From Siphonodentalium dalli (Eukaryota; Mollusca; Scaphopoda; Gadilida; Siphonodentaliidae), in contig CP136062.1 in NCBI GenBank assembly GCA_032622095.1, positions 56,589,849 through 56,653,848 on the forward strand: a stretch of 64,000 nucleotides of DNA. The letters are read 5' to 3'. Positions 12,851-21,490 of the stretch are shown in pieces. How positions within the stretch are numbered: the stretch's first letter is position 1; each line of letters starts with the position of its first letter. The notes beneath the pieces are model-generated. The model saw only the letters and a program-made list of their open reading frames with translations. It made no database searches and was not told where the DNA came from. A program made the position numbers and the translations under genes.

Positions 12851-13191
12851 TGTAGTATTTTTGGATATGAATTAAATGACGGTATCAGAAAATATAGTGC
12901 CAAATGCTCTCTATCAGAGAGCCGAAACACACACAAACAAATGCCGCTCCGCCGGACCAGCCAATGAAAGATCGGCGCAATTCGAGAACAGACCAGCGGA
13001 ATGATACGTTATGATTCGTCCATTCACTCCTCGACAGCCACGATAAACAGACCATTTCTATATTCATAATATTCTCTATTGCCGTATATTTATACAACGT
13101 TGGATACTCTTGATTATATGCAAGGTTAGTTATTTATTTATGTTTCATATTTATTGATTGCCATTAAATGACACACCACGAAAATCCAACA
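12851..13191 (+). repeat. 5' LTR
   Basis: 341 bp beginning TGTAGTATTTTTGG and ending CCAACA. It differs from the 3' LTR at three substitutions (in the ATGCCG, GTTATGATT and TCTATATTC words). A TATA-like TATATTTATAC word lies at about 13084. A splice-donor-like AAG/GTTAGT is at 13122-13130, near its 3' end. The sequence right after the LTR (TGGCGTGG from 13193) is the candidate primer-binding site; the primer tRNA could not be named. Confidence 0.95.
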
Positions 13192-13872
13192 ATGGCGTGG
13201 TTTTGGGTCGTACCTGTTGCGATTTCGGAAAGCATGGCCGCTGACATGTTGGATTTAGTGCATTCGCACTCATCCAATTCTGTCAATCAATAGCCTACGG
13301 CTATTTCGTCGCCAATTATTTCCCAATAGGTTCCACATTGGAATCCCACCGCTAGGTTAGGATATTTATGGTCAATTTTTGATAGACTTTACTGTATTTT
13401 GTACTTGAAATTTTTGCCCGTATTTTCAATAAATTTTCCTGTAATTTTGCAAATTAATTGTCCCGTTTTTGAACAACTTTTCGCTATATTTCTATATTAT
13501 ATAACATTGACAGTAATTATTATTTTTTGAGTATTTATTGATATATATTTTCCATTTCAATTGTCTTGCAATTTTTGATTAATTACTTTCTGTATAAATT
13601 AGTATTTATAATTGCTTCTTGCTTAATTGTTGCCTTATAACTCCACATTTTGTCCAATTTTGTGCTTTTCTATAACTTGTATTTTTGAACTTTCAATTGT
13701 TATTTGCCCACGGTTATTTAAATTTTGAACAATATGCATCCTATTAGTGTCTACTTTTCCATGAATTTTGCCACTTTTTCCGCCAATTTATATTAATATA
13801 TTACTTATTACAAATGGCCCACTTTGTGAGTTTATAGGTCTCTTTATATTGAACAGAACGTTTATTTTTCAG
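13125..13872 (+). other. possible leader intron of the LTR element
   Basis: The untranslated leader is AT-rich and intron-like. It starts at a GTTAGT donor inside the 5' LTR and ends in TTTATTTTTCAG at 13861-13872, just 33 bases before the first ATG of the Gag reading frame (13906). Splicing here is inference from the signals alone. Confidence 0.4.
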
Positions 13873-13905
13873 TAGAATTGGGTGTTGGTCTATTATACAA
13901 TAGCA

Positions 13906-14994
13906 ATGCCTCAAAAACGACTGAAAATAAATGTAAATTATGCATCATTCTGCGATTTACAGCAGATCCCCGGTGTCGGTCCAAGACTGGCAACCGGGAT
14001 CATAGAAAGGAGGAAATGTCTTCTCACTCTCTCGAAGGAAGATCTCTTCACCATTCCCTACTTTAAATGTTCCAGGGAACAAATGGCCATCATCGATCTG
14101 AGCTCCCCGCCAGCAGGCATGGCCGTAAATAATGATATAGACACCAAATTGGTGGATGACTACCCTAGGCCAAATGTTGAAAGGTCTCCTCTCCCGAGGT
14201 CTCCTCTCCCAGCAACAGTTGATATTCAGCCAGGTAGTCCGTTAGTCACTCATAGTTATAGCGATTTAGTAGTCAGTCCATTCCAAGGGGCAACAAGTTA
14301 CAGGGCTCACAACATGGGAGTTCAGTCACCGGTCCAACAACCTCCATCTCAATATCCTCCTCGTTTAAATGTACCACCATTTTCACCACCAAGGAGGACT
14401 CTAAATGATCCACTAAGATATTCACTAAGTGGGGATGAATCTGACATTGATACTAATAATTCATTTGAAAGGGATAGTGGTCTTCAAGCAAAACAAGTAA
14501 CGCGCCCCAAGGAACCAGTTTTGCACCAAATGCAGACTCCGACATCAGGTGCAATTTATGGTCATAGGGACCAAATCAGTAAAACCACTTCAAATGAAAC
14601 CTCGTACAATAATCAGAAGGTTTCGAACTTTGCAAATGATTTCACAAAAGCTGACTCACATATTAAGTCAGATGCCATATATAATATCATAGGCACAACA
14701 TTAGCAACTTGCAGCACTACAAATTATCAACAAAATGCTGCAATGTATCATAGAAGGAATCAGAAATTAGATATAGCCTCATCTCAAGGCTATGATACTC
14801 CAACTCAACCAAGCTCAATTTTCCAAAACCCGATCAGTGCATATCAGTTGCATTCTCAAAACATAACAAAACCAGCAACTGTGCCATTTCAATTTGGGTT
14901 TTCAGACTTTTCTTTGGCACCAAATTTGTCGGTACCACCACCGGACGGTGGACAAAAGCGACAATACAAAACAGCACATAGAATGCCCAATTAG
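13906..14994 (+). CDS. Gag N-terminal part with helix-hairpin-helix domain
   Basis: The first ATG is at 13906; an upstream GTG-started extension has no support. Residues about 8-55 form a ComEA-type helix-hairpin-helix (an INVNYAS...LQQIPGVGP...GIIERRK pattern), a fold that in other proteins binds DNA backbone non-specifically. The rest is Ser/Pro/Gln-rich and probably disordered. The frame ends with TAG at 14992-14994, but the very same frame continues without another stop through the Gln/Pro-rich and capsid-like region, so this is probably the N-terminal part of one Gag polyprotein, split by a nonsense mutation or a read-through codon. HhH domains are not a standard part of Ty3/gypsy Gag as I know it. 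Confidence 0.75.
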   Translation: MPQKRLKINVNYASFCDLQQIPGVGPRLATGIIERRKCLLTLSKEDLFTIPYFKCSREQMAIIDLSSPPAGMAVNNDIDTKLVDDYPRPNVERSPLPRSPLPATVDIQPGSPLVTHSYSDLVVSPFQGATSYRAHNMGVQSPVQQPPSQYPPRLNVPPFSPPRRTLNDPLRYSLSGDESDIDTNNSFERDSGLQAKQVTRPKEPVLHQMQTPTSGAIYGHRDQISKTTSNETSYNNQKVSNFANDFTKADSHIKSDAIYNIIGTTLATCSTTNYQQNAAMYHRRNQKLDIASSQGYDTPTQPSSIFQNPISAYQLHSQNITKPATVPFQFGFSDFSLAPNLSVPPPDGGQKRQYKTAHRMPN

Positions 14995-16563
14995 GCAATA
15001 ACAGGTGCTGCATCCACTCAACAAAATGTACCTCAACCTCAGGTACAAAACACTGCCACATCACAAATAGCCCATATGAATATTACACAGCCTCAAATGA
15101 GTCAATCTCAGGCAACACCAATTATGACTCCACTAGTTACAACTCAACAACATGTACAAATTTCTCAGGCCCAAGGATTTCAAAACTTGGCTCAACCACA
15201 AATAACTCCCCAAATGGGAGTTAACCCTCAACCGACTATTCAATACCAGATAACACCCCAACCAGGTGCTCAATTTCAAAATATTACTCAATCACAAATA
15301 ACGCCTCAACCGGGTGTTTCATTCCAACAATATGCTCAACCGCAAACCACAACATATCAACCGGCTTCATATCAAAATCAACCTCCACCAATCTCCAATC
15401 CGGTTGCGCCAATTCATAGTCATTTTCAAACACAAATGAACACTCAACCAAGTGTTCAGAATCAAAACATGCCTCCTATAGGTATGCAACACCAGACTAT
15501 GCCATATCCACAACCACAATTCCAACCTCAAACACGATTTCAACCTCAAACACAATTTCAACCTCAACCACAACAACCTCTACTACCTCAACCACAACAA
15601 CAACCACAACAACCTCAACCACAACTACAACCACAACAACCTCAACCACAACAACCTCAACCACAACAACCTCAACCACAACAACCTCAAACACAACAAC
15701 ATCAACTACAACAACCTCAACTACAACAACCTCAACCACAACAACAACCTCAACCTCAACACTTTCAACCGCAATTGCAGCAAATTCAACCACAATTTCA
15801 ACAATTTCAACCGCAATTGCAGCAATTTCAACCACCACCATTTCAACCACCACCATGTCAACCACCACCAGTTTATCCACAATATGAACCGGTCCCCGAA
15901 CTGCAAGCAAGAATCGTTGCCGATAATAATCAACAAAATGTTGATAATCATGGTGGGCATAGAGCCAATAATCAAAACCGTCGTGTCATGACTCCAAAAA
16001 GTTTATCTTATGACGGTGCAGATGCATTAGGATGGCAAAGTTTTCGTCTCAAATTTCTATCATATGCCAATACTTCTCAATGGACTGTAGAAGAAAGAAA
16101 ATATGCTCTTTGTTGGTGTTTAACTGGCAAAGCCAGTGAACATTACACACGAATTGTAAATAATGATCCTGAAGTACAATTTGTTGAACTAATAGAGCTT
16201 TTGCAAACACGTTTCGGTTATCATGATCTTGCTGAGACCGTTCAACTAGCATTCCATCAACTGAAACAAGATCAAAAACAATCCTTAGAGGATTGGGCTG
16301 ACACAGTCTTGGAATCGGCTACACGGGCATTCGAAACATGTCCACATGAATTCATAGTGCAGCAAGCACTCAATAAATTTTGCCATGGGTGTAGTGATTA
16401 TGAAGCAGGTGAATCAGTTGCTAACAAAAGACCTCAAAATATGGAGAGTGCGATCAATCAGTTAAGATGGTACCAATACTCCCATCAAGCAATTTATGGT
16501 ACTAGCAAATTGAAGCGCGAAATAAGACAATTGTCCACTTCAGCATCCTCCGAATCGGAGTAA
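14995..16563 (+). CDS. gag: Gag: Gln/Pro-rich region and capsid-like domain
   Basis: In frame with the preceding segment (first internal ATG at 15076). About 15520-15880 is a long Pro-Gln repeat tract. About 15985-16500 matches the retrotransposon Gag capsid pattern: a W-x-x-F start (GWQSFRLKFL), a LxGKAxE-type word (LTGKASEHY), an LLQTRFG element and an SLEDWAD segment. The frame reaches TAA at 16561-16563 inside an acidic Ser/Glu stretch, after which it again continues unchanged, with no sign of a domain boundary. The capsid would package the element RNA. Confidence 0.85.
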   Translation, partial: AITGAASTQQNVPQPQVQNTATSQIAHMNITQPQMSQSQATPIMTPLVTTQQHVQISQAQGFQNLAQPQITPQMGVNPQPTIQYQITPQPGAQFQNITQSQITPQPGVSFQQYAQPQTTTYQPASYQNQPPPISNPVAPIHSHFQTQMNTQPSVQNQNMPPIGMQHQTMPYPQPQFQPQTRFQPQTQFQPQPQQPLLPQPQQQPQQPQPQLQPQQPQPQQPQPQQPQPQQPQTQQHQLQQPQLQQPQPQQQPQPQHFQPQLQQIQPQFQQFQPQLQQFQPPPFQPPPCQPPPVYPQYEPVPELQARIVADNNQQNVDNHGGHRANNQNRRVMTPKSLSYDGADALGWQSFRLKFLSYANTSQWTVEERKYALCWCLTGKASEHYTRIVNNDPEVQFVELIELLQTRFGYHDLAETVQLAFHQLKQDQKQSLEDWADTVLESATRAFETCPHEFIVQQALNKFCHGCSDYEAGESVANKRPQNMESAINQLRWYQYSHQAIYGTSKLKREIRQLSTSASSESE

Positions 16564-17139
16564 GAGGATGAGGCAAATGTTCGTGCATTATCCAATAATC
16601 GTCCACCATGGAGGAACGATAAATACAATAATAAAGACAATAACAATAATAGAAATGAAAATAGTAATTTTTCATACAGACGACAAAATTCATATGGTCG
16701 CCAGAATTCATATGGACGACAGAACTCAAATAATCGCCAATACTCAAATAGTCGCCAAAATGCAAATGGTCGACAAAATTCAAATGATCGTTCACGATCA
16801 ACATCACCAACACCATATGTGCCTTTGAATGTTGAGGTCAGTACATTAAAATCAAAAGTTTTCTCAATAGAAAACAAGATGGGCCATGTGGAAACTTCTC
16901 TAGATCAAATTAACAAAAAAATAACTGACATCAAGTTGCCACCACAAACAACAGATGTTCAAAAGCGTCCTGATAGGTCGCCTTCTCCTAATAAAAATAG
17001 GAACAATCGCTGTTTCCAATGTCAAGGTTATGGCCACTATCAGAACCAATGTCCATCCAATAATCCTAAAAATAGAATTGGAAGAGAACGATCTGTTGCA
17101 TTTGATTTAAACTATCGAGGTTCCGATCAGGAGGTCTGA
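16564..17139 (+). CDS. gag: Gag C-terminal part: Arg/Asn-rich linker and CCHC nucleocapsid
   Basis: Continues the same frame after the TAA. It starts with Asn-rich DNA and about six repeats of an RQNS-type unit (about 16680-16790), likely RNA-binding, followed by a probable coiled segment around 16830-16930 and one CCHC knuckle (17011-17052, spacing C-x2-C-x4-H-x4-C, CFQCQGYGHYQNQC). It ends at TGA 17137-17139. The first in-frame ATG after the TAA is at 16568+ only in other frames; 16819 is the first strong internal Met region. Downstream the protease is in the -1 frame. Confidence 0.85.
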   Translation, partial: EDEANVRALSNNRPPWRNDKYNNKDNNNNRNENSNFSYRRQNSYGRQNSYGRQNSNNRQYSNSRQNANGRQNSNDRSRSTSPTPYVPLNVEVSTLKSKVFSIENKMGHVETSLDQINKKITDIKLPPQTTDVQKRPDRSPSPNKNRNNRCFQCQGYGHYQNQCPSNNPKNRIGRERSVAFDLNYRGSDQEV

Positions 17140-17170
17140 TAGGGAGCCCCAGCGATCAAAATGACCTCGA
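17106..17170 (+). promoter_or_regulatory. -1 ribosomal frameshift signal between Gag and protease
   Basis: The heptamer T TTA AAC sits at 17106-17112 in exactly the phase needed (codons TTA and AAC in the Gag frame). Slipping by -1 enters the protease frame, which is open from there through 18308. Downstream, TCGAGGT (17114-17120) can pair with ACCTCGA (17164-17170), and ATCAG (17126) with CTGAT (17136), giving possible stimulatory structure. TTTAAAC is a well-established slippery heptamer in retroviruses and nidoviruses. Confidence 0.75.
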
Positions 17171-18311
17171 TGTCACACAATCCCTAAAAATTAACAATCA
17201 TGTATTGAAGGAAACAAAATCAACTCCAATTGAGACAAGGGTTGAAGTTAAAATTGATAAACAAGTTTCGAATACCACAAAATCAGCTCAAATTGAAATA
17301 ACTGACATTGATAGAGCTGAAATTAACAAAAAAGAATTGTCAAACATTTCTTATGACAATAATGCAATAATCATGGAAAGTGAACTTGTACCGACTATAA
17401 ATAGAGTCAAATCACTTTCAGCTATCAAAATTCCTATTTGCGTGGGAGGATATAATACAGAAACAGTCGTTGATACAGCGGCAGATATCACAATCATCTC
17501 TGATAAGATATTTCCATTACTTAATCCAAAACCTCCCATTATAAAAACTATATCCATAAATACTGCTGCAAGAGACTCTCAAATTTCTGGTCAACTCATT
17601 GGTCCGGTTATGTTGAAAATAGGTGACTTAAATTTTCATGAACAAATCTATGTAAGACCGATTGAAGATCAAATGCTATTAGGAATCGATTTCCTAACAA
17701 AGCATCAAGCTCTAATTGATGCATCAAATGGATCAGTTCAACTTGATCCAGGTGGGTCAGATCACAAAATTCAACAAATCAATGTTGAAAATCCAAAAAT
17801 CGCACGTGTTATGGTAAAACAAAAAACTGCAATACCACCAAGATCAGTAGTTCTACTAAAATGCACATTAGATAGTCATTTAAATGAATATGTCGTTGAA
17901 ACAAATTGCATACACGGTTTATTAATATTCAGAACATTACATAAACCCGGTAAGACACCAAAAGTTGGCATAATAAATGTTAACGATTCCACCATTAAAC
18001 TAAAAGATCACGAAGTTATCACAACTGCCTCCGAAATAGAATCGATCTTTGAAGAAAATGATAAATATACCGATGATAAAATTACAAAAGTTGACAACGA
18101 TTGTCAGCAAACACCATCTGTTTCAACGCTATCGGAATGCAAATTAGAAACACAGAATAAATCAACGGTGCCAATTCATATTAAAGATCTCTACGATCGA
18201 TCAACTTCATTGTTAACATCTAAGGAAGCAAAACAATTGGCGTCACTGCTGACTGAATTTCAAGATGTGTTCGCGGTAAATGATTTTGAGATGCATTTGA
18301 ACACAAAATAG
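17112..18311 (+). CDS. aspartic protease (retropepsin) and linker to RT
   Basis: Open in the -1 frame relative to Gag from the slippery site; no good ATG opens it, which fits expression by frameshifting. The retropepsin active site is VDTAADITII (Asp codon at 17471), an Ala replacing the usual Gly of DTG, and the family's second signature reads MLLGIDFL near 17672. A Lys/Thr-rich linker follows, ending in the usual pre-RT words LLTEFQDVF. The frame stops at TAG 18309-18311, whereas the expected continuation into RT is in the -1 frame from about 18290. This is either a 1-base indel (real or assembly) or a second slip at the AAAA run just before the stop. Confidence 0.85.
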   Translation, partial: LSRFRSGGLIGSPSDQNDLDVTQSLKINNHVLKETKSTPIETRVEVKIDKQVSNTTKSAQIEITDIDRAEINKKELSNISYDNNAIIMESELVPTINRVKSLSAIKIPICVGGYNTETVVDTAADITIISDKIFPLLNPKPPIIKTISINTAARDSQISGQLIGPVMLKIGDLNFHEQIYVRPIEDQMLLGIDFLTKHQALIDASNGSVQLDPGGSDHKIQQINVENPKIARVMVKQKTAIPPRSVVLLKCTLDSHLNEYVVETNCIHGLLIFRTLHKPGKTPKVGIINVNDSTIKLKDHEVITTASEIESIFEENDKYTDDKITKVDNDCQQTPSVSTLSECKLETQNKSTVPIHIKDLYDRSTSLLTSKEAKQLASLLTEFQDVFAVNDFEMHLNTK

Positions 18312-18343
18312 ACACAAAAGACACTACTCCCATTCGACAACGT

Positions 18344-21022
18344 ATGCGGCGCACACCGCTATGCTTTGTTGACGAAGAGAAAGAACACTTAGAAAAAATG
18401 TTAAAAAGCGGCGTCATTCAACCATCAATGAGCGAATGGAGTTCTCCCCCAGTCCTCATCCGTAAACGTGATAATACCGTCCGCTGGGCTATCGATTACA
18501 GGCTGGTCAATTCAGTCACTGTTAAGGATAATTACCCATTGCCGCTAGTAAATGAGTGCTTAGATTCATTAGCTGACAATCTATGGTTTAGTATTGGGGA
18601 TTGTCAATCAGCGTATTGGGCAGTAAACGTCCAGGAAAGCGACAGGCCTAAAACAGCTTTCCTCACAAAGTATGGGCTCTGGGAATTCTGTAAAATGCCA
18701 TACGGACTCCACGGGTCATCCCAAACATATTGTGGAGCAATGAATCTCGTACTCGCGGGATTGAATTGGGATGTCGTACTTTCTTTTGTTGACGACCAGA
18801 TCATATTGGGCCAGAATTTTGAATCCCATCTACAAAATCTGCGTCTAGTAATGCAAAGACTTCGCAAATACCACCTCAAACTGAAACCGAAGAAATGTCG
18901 ATTTTGCCAACAAGAAATAGAATTTCTCGGTCGAATGGTTAGCAAAAATGGGCTTGCAATGAACCATGCATCCTGCGATGTAGTTCACAATTGGCCCATA
19001 CCCAAAAATTCAAAAGATGTCGAAAAATTTTGTGGTCTCGTCAATTATCATCGAACCTTTATAAAGGATTTTGCAAAAATTGCAAAACCGCTTTATGCTA
19101 TTACTGGTAAACAAAAATTCACCTGGGGAGGTGAACAACAAGATGCATTTGACCAACTTAAACTAGCATTAGTTACACCACCAGTTTTGGCACTACCAAA
19201 TAGAACCGATATATTTGTTCTCGATTGTGATGCAAGTAATTTTGCGGTGGCCGCAGAACTTCTTCAAATTCAAGAAGGGGAGGAAAAAGTAATATGTTAT
19301 GGTAGTTACAACCTCTCCGGTGAACAAATACGGTTCTGTACAACACGTAAAGAATTACTGGCAGTGGTTCGCTTCACGAGACAATACCGACATTATTTAT
19401 TGGGAAAACCTTTCATTGTGAGAACCGATCATAGTTCTTTAAGGTGGTTAACTAATTTCAAAGAACCGCAAGGTCAATTAGCAAGATGGCTGGAAGAACT
19501 AAGTCAATATGACATGACCATACAACACCGGCCAGGTTCAAAACATGCAAATGCCGATGCACTTTCTAGAATTCCACCTGTAGAACCAATTTGTAATTAT
19601 TATGTGGCTGGGGTTAAACTCAATAAGCTACCTTGTGGAGGATGCAAATACTGTACTCGCATCCATACAAATTGGGCCAAATTTGAGGAAGAAGTTGATT
19701 ATGCCATTCCACTTGCAAAAGGATCATGTAAATTTGATCCAGAATATATAACTGAAACAAACAATGGCACCCCATCAATATCTTCTATAAATATTGGCGA
19801 ACCAGAAACCGAGATAACAGAATCTCTAAATAATTGGGTAGACCAAACCTTACTGAATACAATAGACCCAGTCTCAGGGTGGACCCATACTCAACTGAGT
19901 CTAGCTAACAATAGTCTACCACATCCAGGTGTAATGGTCAGACAATTGACTACAAACACTGATTTAACATTATCTGACATCTGTTCGCCAGAAGACTTGA
20001 TAAAATCACAAAAAGCCGATCCAGATTTAATACTGTTAATCGATTGGCTAGAAAATGGAGATGAACCTAGTGAAGGTGATTTATTTATCAGCGGACCAGC
20101 CGCAAAATATTTCTGGATAAATAGAAGTAGATTCCATCTTAAAAACAACGTTTTGCACAAAATAAGAAAATCTGGGGAATCTACTGTAGTTATATCTAAT
20201 AAATATGCACAAGAAGTGATGTCCCTCGCATATGACATTCCGTCATCAGGACATCAGGGTGTTGTCAGAACCCTATCCCGACTTAAACAACATTTTTGTT
20301 GGTTCGGCATGTCAAAAGACGTCGCTTCGTTTGTCGCAGCATGCCAAAAATGCAATCAAGCTAAAAAACCAACACGTAAATCGAAATGGGATATGACCAA
20401 ATTCCATGCTGGCGCACCAATGGAAAGAGTCCACCTAGATTTCCTTGGACCCTTACAAAAAAGTGAAAATGGGAACAAATACATCTTGATGATGATAGAC
20501 CAATTTACTAAATGGGTTGAATGTATTCCATTACAAGACCAAACCGCCGAAACAACTGCTCTAACAGCAGTTAATCAATTCTTTTCCAGGTTTGGAGCCC
20601 CATTTCAAATTTTCACCGACCAAGGGTCTTGCTTCGAAAGTAAATTTTTCGTTGCCATATGTGAACTCTTTCAAATTCACAAATCACGTACGACACCTTA
20701 TCGGCCTTCTTCTAATGGGGCTATCGAACGCCAGAATCGTACGTTGGTGAACGCAGTCAGATGTTATGTTGACAAAACCCAAAAGAATTGGGACAAATAT
20801 ATACCCCAACTAGCAGGTGCACTCCGCTCCTCCGTCAACCGAAACACAGGGTATACTCCAAATAAATTAATGTTAGGGCGTGAAGTATATCACCCCGTTG
20901 ACTTGGTTTTCAATTTCCAATTAGAACAAGAAAAACCAGAAATTCCAGAATATGTTAACCAATTAGAACAAGAAATAAAAAAATGTCATGAAATTGCCAG
21001 AACGAACTTAAAGAAACTATGA
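18344..21022 (+). CDS. pol: reverse transcriptase, RNase H and integrase
   Basis: Pol core of 892 codons from the first ATG; homology begins about 15 codons earlier with the EHxIDT pattern. RT: first catalytic Asp in SIGDCQSAYW, then the MPYGL word and FVDD (residue about 148) in place of the commoner YxDD. RNase H: DCDAS near 292, TRKELLAV, RTDHSSL, and ADALSR near 409. Integrase: H2C2 finger (GHQG...CQKC, about 636-670) and catalytic Asp 699, Asp 759 and Glu 795, a DD35E spacing. It reverse-transcribes and inserts the element. The frame ends at TGA 21020-21022, while the integrase C-terminus continues in the +1 frame from about 21012, so one extra base is likely, perhaps in AAAGAAAC. Confidence 0.95.
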   Translation: MRRTPLCFVDEEKEHLEKMLKSGVIQPSMSEWSSPPVLIRKRDNTVRWAIDYRLVNSVTVKDNYPLPLVNECLDSLADNLWFSIGDCQSAYWAVNVQESDRPKTAFLTKYGLWEFCKMPYGLHGSSQTYCGAMNLVLAGLNWDVVLSFVDDQIILGQNFESHLQNLRLVMQRLRKYHLKLKPKKCRFCQQEIEFLGRMVSKNGLAMNHASCDVVHNWPIPKNSKDVEKFCGLVNYHRTFIKDFAKIAKPLYAITGKQKFTWGGEQQDAFDQLKLALVTPPVLALPNRTDIFVLDCDASNFAVAAELLQIQEGEEKVICYGSYNLSGEQIRFCTTRKELLAVVRFTRQYRHYLLGKPFIVRTDHSSLRWLTNFKEPQGQLARWLEELSQYDMTIQHRPGSKHANADALSRIPPVEPICNYYVAGVKLNKLPCGGCKYCTRIHTNWAKFEEEVDYAIPLAKGSCKFDPEYITETNNGTPSISSINIGEPETEITESLNNWVDQTLLNTIDPVSGWTHTQLSLANNSLPHPGVMVRQLTTNTDLTLSDICSPEDLIKSQKADPDLILLIDWLENGDEPSEGDLFISGPAAKYFWINRSRFHLKNNVLHKIRKSGESTVVISNKYAQEVMSLAYDIPSSGHQGVVRTLSRLKQHFCWFGMSKDVASFVAACQKCNQAKKPTRKSKWDMTKFHAGAPMERVHLDFLGPLQKSENGNKYILMMIDQFTKWVECIPLQDQTAETTALTAVNQFFSRFGAPFQIFTDQGSCFESKFFVAICELFQIHKSRTTPYRPSSNGAIERQNRTLVNAVRCYVDKTQKNWDKYIPQLAGALRSSVNRNTGYTPNKLMLGREVYHPVDLVFNFQLEQEKPEIPEYVNQLEQEIKKCHEIARTNLKKL

Positions 21023-21461
21023 CATTAACATATACAAACATGATTATAAAGTTGGAGACGTTGTATACCTATTGGATACAGCGCAAGTCAAAGGCAAATC
21101 TAAAAAACTCCAACCAGTATGGAAAGGGCCAGGAATAATATCAGAAAAATACACACCCTACCTTTTCAAAATCATCTTTAAAAACACGATGAATGTAATA
21201 AATCATGATAGAATCAAGGTGTGTCGTGACAAAAGCCTGCCACCTTGGTTAATAAAATGCTGCCAAGACTTTGCAAATACAGGTGAAGTAGCAATTATAA
21301 GAAACACCAAAACCTTCTGTATTTGTGAAAAGACATATCGAGGTCAATTCATGATACAATGCGACCATTGTCTAGATTGGTATCATGGCAGGTGTGTAAA
21401 TATCACGGCAGAAGAAGGTGAACATTTGGATGAATATAAATGTCCAAAATGTACAACTTAG
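21012..21461 (+). CDS. integrase C-terminus (GPY/F) with PHD finger
   Basis: The first part has the KVGDVVYLLD and WKGPG...PYLFKI words of the gypsy integrase GPY/F module (about 21050-21190), so it belongs to the preceding polyprotein in another frame. It is followed by a C4HC3 PHD finger (about 21318-21456): C-x-C at residue 83 of the segment from 21072, C-x2-C in IQCDHC, H-x2-C in WYHGRC, and a final C-x2-C in CPKC. PHD fingers read histone tails, commonly H3K4 methylation, so this domain could steer integration, as chromodomains do in chromoviruses. That role is inference. It ends at TAG 21459-21461. Confidence 0.85.
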   Translation, partial: RNYDINIYKHDYKVGDVVYLLDTAQVKGKSKKLQPVWKGPGIISEKYTPYLFKIIFKNTMNVINHDRIKVCRDKSLPPWLIKCCQDFANTGEVAIIRNTKTFCICEKTYRGQFMIQCDHCLDWYHGRCVNITAEEGEHLDEYKCPKCTT

Positions 21462-21462
21462 T

Positions 21463-21477
21463 CCTTTTCATTGCAGA
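21463..21477 (+). promoter_or_regulatory. splice-acceptor-like signal before the TatD ORF
   Basis: A pyrimidine tract TCCTTTTCATTGCAG lies directly after the pol stop and just before the ATGs at 21478 and 21491. Together with the donor at 13125 it could produce a subgenomic mRNA, as env mRNA is made in gypsy. The ATG at 21478 opens only a 6-codon frame; the one at 21491 is in frame with the TatD ORF. Confidence 0.4.
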
Positions 21478-21490
21478 ATGACAATGCAGA

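Noticed and set aside
15497-15975. Minus-strand Val/Leu-rich open frames over 80-137 codons
   Set aside because: Antisense of the Pro/Gln repeat region of Gag.
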